Shown one piece after another: positions 37,301 through 49,255 of a stretch of DNA of 64,000 bases. Position numbers and translations under genes: made by a program. Source of the DNA: Lichtheimia corymbifera B2541 (lineage: Eukaryota; Mucoromycota; Mucoromycetes; Mucorales; Lichtheimiaceae); assembly GCA_000697475.1 (NCBI GenBank), contig JNEU01001053.1, positions 124,001 to 188,000 of the forward strand. Reading direction: 5' to 3'. The first letter of the stretch is position 1. Every line of letters begins with the position of its first letter. The notes below the pieces were generated by a model that was not told the origin of the DNA, made no database searches, and saw only the letters and a program-made list of their open reading frames with translations.

Positions 37301-40300
37301 GCAACAGCCATACGGCACTGAGCAACAACCTGCTACTTTGATGGTGGGTGAAACAAGCACTGAGTATTACCAAAATGAAGCAATTCCAGTAGCAGCAGCA
37401 GCAGCAGCAGCAACCGACATGTATGCACAACAGCAGCAATTGCCACCTGATCCTTTGAACCGAGCTCGAGGATGTCCACTTGTTAGCTTTGGCTTTGGTG
37501 GTAAACTTTGTGTCATGTTTCCACAAACGGTGCAGCGGTTTACGACTGGATACGATGCGGGTGCACCCATTACCAAGACGATGCCAAGTGCTATCCAAGT
37601 AAGACAACTTAAGGACGTTCTTGGTGACCAAGATCCCATGATGCGCAGTCTTTCGGATTTCGTGGGTCCTGTTTTGATGGATAGCAAATCGAGTACCAAG
37701 AACAAAAAGAAGGATGCGTTGGCATATATGGATAAGCGAATCGCTGATTTGACAGCATCATTACCGTCCCCCGATCATCCATTGGAGTACAATCAAGCTG
37801 AATGCCGGGTCTTGTTATGGCGTTTGGTTCGCACCTTGTTGGAACAAGAGGGTACTTTTGGCGATGGGTAAGTTTTGATATATATAGTTGTATACAGGAA
37901 AGGTAGCTAAAACATGTATCTACTTAGTGGTAAACTCGATGAAGCAACGCGTGCACTTTTACAACCCGCTGATCTGGATGTGAACAATGATGATCAAGGC
38001 GATTTCAGTGTCCCTGCCTACGCTCAATCCAATGCAACCACCCATGGTGATGATGATGCTGAGAATGCTGAACGATCCAAAAAGGTGCTTAGTAAATTGG
38101 AAACATTGTTGATCAAGGGGGATCGTGCTGGAGCTGTGGATTATGCCATGCAAGAAGATCTTTGGGCCCATGCTTTGATTCTCAGCAGCTGTGTGGATAA
38201 GGAATTATGGAAAAAGGTGGTGACAAGCTTTGTGGAACGTGATTTATCAGCATCCGCTGTCAACATGCCACGACAAGATCGATTCAATGTACGAGGAGAT
38301 AAGCAATCCCTACGTGTATTGTACTCACTCTTTGCTGGATCGGGGGTTGCATCAGGTATGAGGTGATATGGATGGGTGGATTATATCGATATTGATTTTT
38401 GTTCTGCTGTAGTATCTGAATTTATGCAAGCCAGTTCCCCTGGGCATCTCATGAATACACCCTTCGCAACTTCCCAGCCTGCTCAGCAACGTGGCAATGA
38501 CGAACAATTACATGAATGGCGAATCACATTGGCTCTTATCCTTGCCAATCGCACACCTCGTGATACCGAAGCCATCACTGCTTTGGGTGATGTTCTCCGT
38601 AACCATGGATGGCTTGATGCTGCACATATTTGGTACAGTTGGGGAAAATGGGTCACTTGAGCGAGGCATGTTGTCACTTACAAGATGATTATAGTTATCT
38701 CGTATCTCCTCAATCATCCATCCATTCTGGATTGGATACTCCCCACGTACGGATGACCTTGTTGGGCGCTGATGGTCCAAATGCCTTCCATGATATCGAT
38801 GCTTATTTCTTGACCGAACTATTTGAATTTGCTCTTTCTACCAAACAAAATGGCGCTGTCTCTCTTCCATTCCTGCAAGGCTATAAGCTTATGCACGCTT
38901 GGTGGTTAGCGGATCTTGGATTGCTCAACTTGGCGCAACGCTATTGTGAGTCGATTGCAAGTGCTGTCAAAGGATATACCAAGGGTAGCCCATACCTTCA
39001 TCGGCAATTGCTGGAAAGTATTCGCGAGTTTAACGAGGTTTGCGAAGTTGCAAGTGGACACAGTCTTGGGTACGTTGATTGATATGGAATGAAAGGAACT
39101 GTTTATTGACTAACGTGATCTATTTATTAGTGGTGACACTGGATCATGGCTCAAGAACAAGTTATCCAAGAACTCGTTGGATTCATTATGGGGTTCATTG
39201 GAAGGCAAATTCAACAAGTTTGTGAGTGGAGAGGATATTCCAACCGAAGAACCACCAGCAAGGAAATCTACAGAGATCATGGCAAGACCCTATGATGCTG
39301 TTATGGATGGACCACCAGCAAGAAGTGCATCAGCTTTTGATTTCAGAAATGGAAGAACAAGCGTAGGCCACGAAGGCATTCGAAGAGCTGCTACACCTAC
39401 TGCCACTATGCCATCCGAAGGTTACAGTCGTCGATCCTCTTCCCCTGGTGCACGAGCGGGTCCTTTTGGACATGGTTTTACACCCATTTCTCAATATCCT
39501 CCTCCTGATATCCAACAACAGCAGCAACAGCAGCAGCCAGAGCAGCAAGTTCCCCAGCAAGAGGATAATGCAATGCAACAACCTGGTTATGGTGGATATG
39601 GTGCTTATGGATATGGTGCACCTCCTACGAATGCTGCCATGTCACCTTTTGGTCAAGTTGGTTCAACGCCACAGTATTCACCTTCCATGTATGATACGCA
39701 GCAGCAACAACAGCAACAATATGGTGCAGATCAAAACGGATGGTATGATCAACGACATCAATCATCTTATGAGCCATCACCATCAGAGCAAGAAGCAGTA
39801 CCCAGCTATGAGCCTCCATCCAATGATTATTCTGCAGCCACTCCCAGTTATCAGAACGATGAAGAGGATGATGATCTTGGTTTCGGTAATTCGGCCTTGA
39901 AAAAGAGTCGATCAGCAACACCCTCGTCCCCACCTGCTGGCAATGAGAACAATGCTCCTGAAGCACCTGAAAAGACCCAAGAAGCATCACAAGAAAATGA
40001 ACAAGATAAAAAAGGTAGGTTGACAGGAAGGAAAAAGAGTGTGAGAGAGAATAGGAGGGCTGAAATGTATTTTCAAAAGATGAAGGAAAAGGTGGATGGA
40101 GAATATTTTCTCTCTTTTCACGTAGTTCTACACCATCGGAGGAAAAGAAAGCTGTCAAGGCCAACTTGGGTGAACAAAATACGTTTTACTATGATGAAAA
40201 GGAGAAGCGCTGGGTCAACAAAGCAGTAAGTAGTGGGGAATTGTATTGTGAACGTACCAAGGAGATTAAATATTTGTGTTTAGGCACCTTCTCCTGCACC

Positions 40301-40589
40301 AGCACCTGCTCTTCCACCACCTCCAAAGGCTTCTAAACCAAGTACACCAGCACCACCCTCTGCTACTTCAACACCTCCTCCTCCACCAGCAGCAGCATCA
40401 GCAAGTCCTGCCTTATCTACCATGAGTGGTCCACCAGGTGGTCCTGCTAGTGCTGGTGGTCCTCCACCACCTCGTTCAGCTACATCACCTCCACCTCCTC
40501 CATCATCGACGGGTGCTCGACGTGCTGGTGGCAGGAAAAAACCGATGCGTTCTCGCTATGTTGATGTGTTCAACCAACCAGGGAATTAG
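34329..40589 (+). CDS. SEC16: COPII coat assembly scaffold Sec16
   Basis: Twelve exons (34329-35474, 35532-35600, 35655-35735, 35801-35872, 35936-36338, 36409-37867, 37928-38355, 38413-38632, 38695-39069, 39131-40014, 40080-40225, 40284-40589) give 1862 residues in one frame. The N-terminal 800 residues are a Gln/Tyr/Asn-rich disordered region. Near 798-824 there are two CxxC-type pairs (CPDPNC, CCECGRPL) like a small zinc ribbon. The central conserved domain starts near 945 (CPLVSFGFGGKLCVMFP) and continues as the ACE1 alpha-solenoid (ALIKGDRAGAVDYA-like and GWLDAAHICYLVSP). The C-terminus has the Sec16 motif GWRIFSLFSR, then LGEQNTFYYDEKEKRWVNK, and a proline-rich tail. Sec16 organises ER exit sites and Sec13/31-Sec23 coat assembly. 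The intron at 38633-38694 is easy to miss; without it the frame appears broken. Confidence 0.96.
35475..35955 (+). repeat. Tandem exon-intron array inside SEC16
   Basis: Four successive units each consist of an intron of about 54-65 bp followed by an exon (starts 35532, 35655, 35801, 35936) that codes a variant of QQTTSDYAYAPPPQQQQQ and ends GATCAG just before the next intron. The introns are also alike: three contain GATCAATATC-type sequence before the acceptor, and two begin GTAAATCATTGG and end TAACATCAG. All exons are phase 0-0, so units can be gained or lost without breaking the frame. The fourth unit runs into unique sequence. Confidence 0.9.
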
Positions 40590-40726
40590 TTGATTTTATA
40601 TGTATGGATGGATTTGTTTTCTCTCTCTTTTATCACCACTAGAACATTTATATATATAATAAAAAAAAGATGCGTACACATGGCATCATTATCCTATAGT
40701 AACTTTATACAAGATGGAATGGCTCC

Positions 40727-42896
40727 TCAACGATAGACACGTCTTGTGGATCGGAAACGTCGTCGTGGATCATCCATATATAAACTCCTTCTTCTTCGCA
40801 TCATGGGTGGTTGTGGTTGTGGTAACATGCGTGTCAATGGAGGTGGTCTTGTACGAGACAACATGCCTCGTCGTCTGCTGCTGCTGCTGCTGTTATAATA
40901 GTATGGATCATCCACATCATCATAAAATTCCTCCTCTTCTTCATCTTCTTCATCCATGCTATCATCATAGTAAGGTCCATCCTCTTCATATTCCATTGCT
41001 GCTACTACTGGTGGTGGTGGTGGTGGCAGTGATTGTCGATTATACCCACGATAATAATACCTGGGATCATCCTCATCATCCAACCCATCATAATAATCAT
41101 CTTGATCATACAAATCATCCATCAAGTGGGGTGGCAGTGGTGGTGGTGGCGGAGGTGGAGGAGCATACATGCTACGATGGCGTCTTGCACGTAAAAGTCG
41201 ACTCCGTGGTGGATAATCTTGCTCCATGGTTTGAGGTGGTGGTAATGAGGTGGATGAACGTGTCTTTTTCAATATCGATACGGGTTGTTTTTCTTTCGGA
41301 TGGCCTGTCGATGATGAAGGCGCCAACATGATGGAAGGAGAGGAGGAACATGGATCATCCAGGATCGTTTGGTTGCCGTATAAAGAAGGTGAAGGAGTAG
41401 TCTCATGATGGATACTGATGCTGCTCCCACTGCTGGTACTGATATGGCTATTGTTGTTGTTGCTAGTGGTATTGCTGCTGCTGGCCAAGACACTGACGGG
41501 TGTGGTATCATTGCTGCTACTACTGCTACTGCTGTACGCAAGACCTGGTTCACTTGACGACGGCTGTTGTTGTGGCAACGGTGATGGTGTATTTGTGCTA
41601 ACAATATAGGTCGATATAGGTTGCATATGCTGTTGTTGTTGTTTATGCTGCTGTTGTTGCTGCTGCTGCTTTTTTGCACATCTTTTAAAGATGGATAGAA
41701 TCGACTTGCCTACTTTGCGTGGTTTCGGTGTATACTCTTTATGCAACTTCAGAACATGATCCATGCTACTACATATAATATTTACTTACCAAACATGGCA
41801 TCAGGAGGGCCTTTGCTATATTGCTTGGTCAACCATGGGATTATATTGGTGCGCGCCATAATGCAATCATGGTAAGCATTGGCTGTTTTTGAATTAAAAT
41901 GAGCAATTGGATTCTGTATCAAGGAGAATCGCACATACTGTAAGCCATCATACGATCTTGTCTTCTTGGAATACTTCTTGATTCAGCCATTCGAAGCACT
42001 ACATGCTCATTACCGGTACGAGCTGATGGTGTCAAAAAAGGCAGTTGTTGTTCATGTAACCCTGTTGAGCCCATAACGACATGTGCTGGTTGTTCTTGAT
42101 ACTGGTCTTCAGCTGGCACCTCGTATTGTTGTTGTTGCTGTTGGTGAAAAGACGAGTGTTGCTGCTTGTAACCGGTTGATGTGGATGTTGTCATGACGAT
42201 ATCAGCTTGAGGAGAAGCTTTTCCCCCGTCGGCCATTCCAAATGTTGACTTTAAAGAAGGTAAACTCTTTGGTCGAGATATCCATCGTCGTGCAGGCTTA
42301 TCATTTTTAGTACTTGTACTACCACTCTTGTGATCCGTGCTGCTGCCAAATGTTTGCTTGACTCGGTCGGCAATGCATCCAAAGCTGATTCCACCATAGC
42401 TCGTTCCATTCCTGCTATCAATGATAGTGCTCTGCGACCGCGTAGGTGTGACACGTTCTTTGGGGAGATTCATTGGGTCATAGAGTGGCGTGTTGTTTTC
42501 ACGACGCCGTTCACGATTACACTTGTAGCATATACAAACAGAAGGTCTATCCTCAGTGATGGGGCACACATCATAATCATCGTACGACGCACTTTGTGGT
42601 GTTCTTGTTTGTATCAGTTATCAATGACAAGGGTATATAAAAAGCATAAAATGCGTACCTGGCTTCAATTTCATGCTTTTCGCCTTCGTCATCTGACTCC
42701 AACAAAATGGGTGGCTCATCGTTATTGTCGATGATGGGATACTCGGTGGTGGTAGTGGCTGTAGTTGTAGGCTCATTTCTCGTTTGGGTTGGTTTTGGGC
42801 TATCTACTCACCTATTTAGTAGCCTATCCTCTATTTCAAATTATGAAGCATACCTCCAAGGTAATCATTAATCTCGGCAAAAAGTTCCTGAAGCAT
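40727..42896 (-). CDS. Large low-complexity protein with a short cysteine motif, function unknown
   Basis: Five exons (42896-42854, 42803-42659, 42603-41939, 41882-41790, 41736-40727) give 651 residues in frame. It begins MLQELFAEINDYLGDSPKP. Near residues 75-100 is a compact cysteine group, CPITEDRPSVCICYKCNRER, which could bind zinc. A conserved-looking stretch in the fourth exon reads TNAYHDCIMARTNIIPWL and continues into EYTPKPRKVGKSILSIFKRC. The C-terminal third is Gln, Ser, Pro and Asp/Glu/Tyr-rich and ends in Arg-rich sequence (RRRFRSTRRVYR). The 53-bp intron 41789-41737 is required: without it the downstream 345 codons look like a separate gene with only about 25 bases of upstream space. 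No family is recognised. It is convergent with SEC16. Confidence 0.75.
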
Positions 42897-43935
42897 CTCT
42901 GCATAGGCATGATGAGTGGATTACTTTGCGATTTCTGCGAGTAATTTGTTTATGAGTACCCTGGCTTCGAGTGCTTTGTGTTCGTGGCCTTGTACGCATT
43001 GAAAAATAATCAAGGGGAGGAAAGAAAGAAAAACAAAAACAGTAGTTCACGCCTAAAACCCATATTCCTCGACGATGAAAACATTTCCATTTTGGGATCT
43101 TGTCGGCTGTTTTAAACGGAGACACCCGATGCATGACACCACCCGAACCGTGTATAAACATTGCATAGTAGCACACATATACAATCGCGCGGTCACAGCA
43201 TATGTACACGCCAATAGTATGCTCTTATGAAAATGCTCATAGCACAGTGGTTCACGGTATCAGCAGAGATTGCTTGCTTCTCATGTTACACGAGGTGGTA
43301 TTCCAGGTACCATGTCTTCAACAGCGTAGTAGGACATTCTTTATAGCTGGCAAGGCCGTATGCGGTGGGTAGTCTGTGCACTATCAAAACAAAGTGCCAA
43401 CGTTTAGGTTAATGGCTATGGAGAGCGGATTAGAATTTAGTCCAAGCTCTCTGTACGACGACAATAGTAACGTGGTGGGATAGTGTGTGTGTGGCATACA
43501 CATTGATCATGTATGTACTTTTGCCATCAGCAAGATTGTTTCCTAGAATATCAAGGAGGTGTATATAATAAAGAAGGGGGTGAAACGGAGAGATCAAAGG
43601 TGTGTCTCAGGCACCTATATAAGCGCTACTGCTATCGCCAAGTTATAAAGCAGGGTTGGGATGGTGCTTCTTTCAGCAACAGAGGATGATTCATAAATGA
43701 CCAGGTAAATAAAGCATGTCATGAATAGTAGTGCTGGATAACATTCCAACAACAACAACAGCAGCAAGAAAAGGGAAATCCCTGTTGCATCCTTGCTTTT
43801 GCTCTTTCCCCTCCCCCAACACAACCCCGCATTCAGTAGCCCTTTATTTTTTCTTTTCTGGCGTCCCTTTTTTATGTTCCTTTTCCTTGGCCTGTTTTCT
43901 TATTCCTCTTTTCTACCCTTTGACTTGAACGATAA
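42897..43935. other. Divergent intergenic region before CDC10
   Basis: About 1 kb between two divergent starts. TATA-like TATATAAT sequences occur near 43562 and 43615. An open frame on the minus strand at 42868-43209 overlaps the first exon of the unknown gene in another frame and is not supported. The CDC10 side is strongly pyrimidine-rich from 43795 to 43930. Confidence 0.5.
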
Positions 43936-45688
43936 ATGTCATCTTCATCACTTATCACTGAACCTGCTGCTGTGAGTTTTCTTTTCCTTTGATATATAGA
44001 CCCACGGAGAAAAAAAAAGACCACATCCAAACTCATGCTACGTGTCTTACTCTCTTTCTTTGATCTCTCTCTTTTTCCTCCACTATAATACCCTTGGCAA
44101 CCACTTCATATCATCTAGGTCTCGTTGGAAGGATATGTCGGCTTTGATACCATCACACAGCAAATTGAAAAGAAATTGTTGAAACGTGGTTTCCACTTTA
44201 ATGTCATGGTAGTTGGTAAGTTGACTATTTGCTATGTTTCTTTCTCTTGTGGTGTAGATCCATATCGCCGTTTGGTATCGTCTTATGCTGACTTTAGTGT
44301 AGGGCAATCCGGTCTAGGCAAGTCCACACTGGTCAACACCATCTTTGCATCACATTTGATTGAAAGCAAGGCACGCTTGGCTACTGAAGAGCCACCACGA
44401 CAGACAACAGAGATTCAAACGGTGTCCCATTGTAAGTGTAATCCAACTACTGTTGTTGTTGTTGTTGTTGTTGTTGTATATCTAATATCATGACGATCAT
44501 AGTGATTGAGGAGAACGGAGTGCGTCTGAGACTCAACATTGTCGATACCCCTGGTTACGGAGATCAGGTGAACAACGAGAACTGGTAATAAGGGCGATAA
44601 TGATAATACATAATGATGTGATGCTGATGGGGCGTGAATGATTGCAGCTGGGAACCGATTATCAAATATATCAAGGATCAACATTCGGCTTATTTGCGAA
44701 AGGAATTAACCGCTACTCGTGATCGCTATATCCAAGATAGTCGTGTGCATTGTTGTCTCTTCTTTATCAGCCCCACAGGTCATGCGTAAGTCATCGTTGA
44801 CGCCAATGGAGAGCAGCAGCACCTCTTTTAACGTCTTTTGGTCATCGTAGCTTGAAGCCCATTGACATTGTTGTGCTCAAGAAACTGTCCGAGGTCGTCA
44901 ATGTTGTGCCTGTCATTGCCAAGTCAGATTCGTTGACGATTGAAGAACGCCACGCTTTCAAGCAAAGGGTAAAGCAACAAGACTGAATGATTGGCCTCCG
45001 CTATAATTCTAATGCATAAATTACACCGCACAGATCAAGGCTGAGTTGGTGTTCCACAACATTAAGCTGTACCCTTATGAGAGCGATGAGGATGATGAGC
45101 AAGAACAAGCTCTGAATGAAAGTATTCGTGTACGTGTAGTAAATGATACATCATTGGTAGGTAGTTTGATTCTAATTGACATTGATATAGGAGCTGCTGC
45201 CTTTTGCCATCGTTGGCTCAGAGCGCAATGTAACCATTGATGGCAAAGCTGTGCGAGGTCGCAAGAATCGATATGGCGTCATTAACGGTAAGAAGGGTGT
45301 TGCACGATGATGGATACTATGGAAACTAATGATGGATGTCTATAGTGGAGAATGAAGAGCACTGTGAATTCATTTATTTGCGCAACTTTTTGACACGTAC
45401 ACACCTACAAGATTTGATTGAGACCACAGCCCAAATTCATTACGAAGCATTCCGTGCCAAACAGCTGTTGGCTATCAAAGAATCGACCAATCCATCGAGT
45501 GCAAGCACAGCATCTCAGCCTTCAGCTGCTGCCACATCTCAAGACACCCTTCCCAATAGTCCCCCTGTTGCCGTGAGCCCAGCTATGGGAAGTCCTGCTC
45601 AATCCAACCAGTAAGTATCCATTTAACTGCTTTCATCGATCAATGGACTCACACGCTATGCACTAGATCCGTGCCTGCTTTCGGTTAA
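43936..45688 (+). CDS. CDC10: Septin, Cdc10 group
   Basis: Ten exons (43936-43971, 44119-44215, 44303-44431, 44503-44584, 44648-44785, 44851-44968, 45034-45129, 45191-45287, 45346-45610, 45667-45688) give 359 residues. The N-terminal [20 protein letters not shown] is characteristic of Cdc10. The GTPase motifs are G1 GQSGLGKST (residues 45-53), G3 DTPGYGD and G4 AKSD, followed by the septin unique element ([24 protein letters not shown]). The C-terminus is short and Ser/Ala/Pro-rich without a coiled coil, as expected for Cdc10. Septins form hetero-oligomeric filaments at hyphal tips and septa. The final intron (45611-45666) is optional: reading through it gives a stop at once and a protein seven residues shorter. 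Confidence 0.94.
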
Positions 45689-45870
45689 TGTAGCTACAAC
45701 CACCCCAACGCACGATAGTATTCTTCTTTTTGATCTTATCTTCTCGCTAATTATTGAGTTGTCTTCTTTTGTGTGCAATCATCCAAGCTTTAGTGTGTTC
45801 GTTTCTCGCCCATCCCACCACCAACTAACTATTGATTCCTTTCTTTGTACACACACATTTATTTTAAATA

Positions 45871-46608
45871 TTATGATGTGTCTTTTACATTGCTATTTTC
45901 CTCTGGTGATGGTGTCTTTTTGTTATTCTTCTTTTTCTTTTCTTTCTTTGGCTTTGTTGACATGTCCTCACTGTAATCCAGACGCAAAACACCACCGGCG
46001 ACTTCTTTTCCAGAGAGCTTCTTGATGACCTTTTTGGCTTCATCCACCGATGACATCTTGACATAGCCTACACCTTTGGGTCGCTTGAGACTCTTTTTGT
46101 TGTGACTGAGAGGTATCCGGATATCACCCACGATGGTGCCATATTTGCTGAACTTTTTGTGCACTGCCTTTTCAATGTCTGCGATTTCAAGCATGGTATC
46201 AAAACCAGTAAAGAACACCACCTCCGATTCTCCATTGGCAACACTTTCTTTGGCAAGTTTGACTTTGAGCTTGCTGTCGCCTTCCACCAAAGGGATACCA
46301 TCCATCTTGAGTGCTGCTTCAACAGCCGCTTTGTTGTCAAATTCAATATGGGCATAGCGTGGCGTCAGTTTTACTCGCTGGATGTTGCCACAACCACCAA
46401 AATGGGTGCGTAGAGCCGTCTCGGTTACGGTTGCCTTGATACCGGTAACAAAGACAATATGCGCCTTGAGATTCTCTGGTAGATCGATCTTGGGTTTCTT
46501 TGGCTCGGCTACAACAGCACCATCGTCAGCATTGAACTTGCGTTTATTATTGCGCTGGAACCGGGAATTGCTCTCTTGCAAACGAGCTCGATCGGGGTGG
46601 ATCAACAT
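45871..46608 (-). CDS. Two-RRM nuclear RNA-binding protein
   Basis: A single exon of 245 residues from ATG 46608. An in-frame upstream extension is hydrophobic and was rejected as translated leader. RRM1 spans about residues 45-115 (IVFVTGIKA as RNP2, YAHIEFDN as RNP1), RRM2 about 125-205 (VVFFTGFDT, GVGYVKMSS). A bipartite basic patch near 20-40 (NNKRKF, EPKKPKI) and a very basic tail (KPKKEKKKKNNKK) point to the nucleus or nucleolus. The RRM order and size are reminiscent of small nucleolin-like ribosome-assembly factors, but I cannot name an orthologue. It is convergent with CDC10. Confidence 0.85.
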   Translation of the reverse strand: MLIHPDRARLQESNSRFQRNNKRKFNADDGAVVAEPKKPKIDLPENLKAHIVFVTGIKATVTETALRTHFGGCGNIQRVKLTPRYAHIEFDNKAAVEAALKMDGIPLVEGDSKLKVKLAKESVANGESEVVFFTGFDTMLEIADIEKAVHKKFSKYGTIVGDIRIPLSHNKKSLKRPKGVGYVKMSSVDEAKKVIKKLSGKEVAGGVLRLDYSEDMSTKPKKEKKKKNNKKTPSPEENSNVKDTS

Positions 46609-47499
46609 GGTAAAAGAAAGAAAGGACAATGTAAGAATATTTTTGGCTGTCAACCCAGCATGAAAATCCAAGGGGAGATTCATACACCACGCTCACATGA
46701 CCCTCAAGGTTGCCGTGGCCACGGTTATCTTCGATCTTACAGGATTTTAAATCACAAGAACGGGAGTCGTGTTGTGCAATGCGTATCGACAACATCACAA
46801 TCGGATACAGTCTTTGTTCAATGACACAATGAATCAATCAGACCCTTTCTCTTCCTCTCATCTATAATACAATGCATCCAATCACTATACAAGACGAGCT
46901 CCAACCTAGGAACAAGGAAGATCTCTTACACTGGAGAAATATGACTGGCTATGCAATCCCGTATTCGCTAAAGTATCCCTTTCATCCAACACCATTCACA
47001 AGAGGTAGGTTTGGGGGGGAGAAGATAGGGAAACACAATGCATAAATCTAATCGCAAGTCTCTATGCTCTTTGCAAAGGTGAATGGATGGACCTGATATG
47101 GCACGTGCTGCGTGGTGGATCAAGGCATGGAGTTGGATGGTTCATGGTTAACATGCTGCACAAAGGATGACGATAGTAGCTGCCATAGGATAAGGTGTAC
47201 AGTAGTACGATGATTGGATGCGCCAATCGTCCAAGATGATAGCATCACGCATAATAGTCAATGATGTTGGATACGCTCTTCTTCCACATATTACTGTATA
47301 CATATCCACATCCCTCTATCCCATGTATTATCAAGCAATATCTAGACCCATATTCATATGTATAAGAAGTCGTTTGTATTGAAAGCAAGTTGCTACACGT
47401 AAATAAACCTGGTTCTCTATAATGGCTATATGTGGTTCACGTGAAAAGGCTGCAACGCAGGTTGCTGCAAGTAGAGAACGCTGCTCTAGACAATGGACT
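46609..47499. other. Intergenic, no gene supported
   Basis: About 900 bases between the start of the two-RRM gene and the left end of repeat copy B. It contains the promoter of the RRM gene and no recognisable coding or RNA feature. Confidence 0.5.
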
Positions 47500-48900
47500 G
47501 AAGACCTCGCTAATAGTAACTGCTGCATTGAATGCTGCTACGATTGGTCGTGAAAGAAGAATGTACAAGAGAACGTGCAGTGTCAGGAACGCGGGTGTTG
47601 TAGTGGGGTGCACACGCCATGGACTTGCCATCCAGTCAAAGACATTCGGATCAAGTCAGTTGTAGAATTGACATGATGGGTTGAAGCAGGACAATCGTTC
47701 GCAGGTGGTAGTTGTATTTGAATGAGCCAACAGTTGAGAATGGAAGAAGAGACAAGGAGCTTGGAGTGGAAGAGCTGGAAATCAAATAGGTCAAGCACTG
47801 CCCTACCAATTTATGCACACTGTGAATTAGCCCATGATCTTGAGATTGCCTCTCTCGAACCTGAAACTTTCACACAATGTGCTTTTGGTCATGCTGAACA
47901 ACTTTGTATTAATAAAGAACCCATGCTTCATTTAAAAGTTTTGAATGGGAGGGTGTAATGTGGGGTTTACTATGATCGACGGAAATTCCGGACCCCGCCC
48001 CAATCCATGAAATGTCATTTAGTATGCATTACCTTGGGATTGTCTCCCTTGAACTTGAAACTTGGTATGAATGTTCTCTGAGTCATGCTGATCATCTCCA
48101 TTCATTTAAATTCGCATGTTTCATTATGATGATTTTATGAATCGGGCGGGCCAAATATAGGAGAGATAATGGATGGACGGAACACAAGTAGGGTGCATAG
48201 TGCACCCCCCCGCCGTTGTCCACCTACATCGTGAAACTTGGTCAGGCCGTGGGCTTCGACATGCTGAACAACTCCATTCATATTAAGGTCGCAGGCTTCA
48301 TTGTGAGAAATAAAATGGGGGCGTCCGACGATGAACGGACAGGAATATATATAGGATGGACGGCCCATAACCTTGAGAACGCCCATTTCGAACCTGAAAC
48401 TTTCACACAAGATGCTCTTGGACATGCTGATCAACTTTGTCATAATAGGCAACCCATACTTCATTCAAAGATCTTGAATGGGAAGGTATAATGTGGGATT
48501 TACTATGTCGGACGGAATTTCCGGACCCGCCCGGATTCATTGAAATGCCATTAAGTATGAATAACCTAGGGATTCCCACTTTTGAACTTGAAACTTGGTA
48601 AGAAGGTTCTCTGAGTCATGCTGATCAACTCCATTCATATAAAAACTGCATCATTCATTATAAGTAGTTTGAATGGGACGATCCAAATGCAGAAGAGACG
48701 ATGAATATAAGTAGAGTAGGCGGTCCATTGTGCCTGGAGATTGCCCATCTCGAACTCGAAACTTCCCCACAAGATGCTCTCGGGCAGGTTGATCAACTTT
48801 TTTCTCATACATAATTCTTCAATTTTCATTATGACGATTTTGAATGGGAGAGGGTGTATGTACATTATATGGGAGAGACTATGAACCAGCGGTAACATAA
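47500..48900. repeat. Dispersed 1.4 kb repeat, copy B (inverted relative to 13110-14500)
   Basis: Reading left to right this matches the reverse complement of 13110-14500, beginning in CGCTAATAGTAACTGCTGCA and ending near ATTTTGAATGGGAGAG. Within it half-modules recur about every 180-280 bp, each with a variant of CTGAAACTTTCACACAAGAT, then CATGCTGATCAACTTTG or CATGCTGATCAACTCCATTC, then CTTCATT. Divergence between copies A and B is clearly visible (many substitutions, small indels), so they are not a recent duplication. Open frames on either strand are short and interrupted. Confidence 0.8.
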
Positions 48901-49255
48901 GCAGGGTGCATTGTATGTGAACCATACTGCTGCCGCCCTGAACATATCACTGAGATTGGCTCATATTGTAAATGTGGATAAAGCAAAGGGTTGCAGGTTT
49001 TCTGTAGGGATGAATACGACAAGCTTGTAATAAGAATGCTTAAATATGTAAGCATCTTCTAAGATCATTCCTCCATAGGTACTGTTAAGTTATTCAAACC
49101 CAGTCACTTTGCCCATTAAATCATACACAATGCAAACAACAAAGAAGCTCCTTTGTCCATGGTTACATGTAGTGCACTATTTATTTGGAGGGGATTCAAA
49201 GGAAGAGCAATTCATATTACAGGGAAAGATGCATGAGGATGTCCTGTTGTTTTAT
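48901..49255. other. 3' flank of DOP1
   Basis: About 350 bases between repeat copy B and the DOP1 stop codon; nothing recognised. Confidence 0.5.

Noticed and set aside
38600..38700. Apparent frameshift in SEC16 after GWLDAAHIW
   Set aside because: A 62-bp GT-AG intron (38633-38694) restores the frame and gives AAHICYLVSP, matching the family; no frameshift is needed.
40727..41764. A separate 345-codon gene starting MDHVLKLHK
   Set aside because: It would have only about 25 bases of upstream space, and a 53-bp intron joins its downstream part in frame to the preceding exons; the first codons are intronic.
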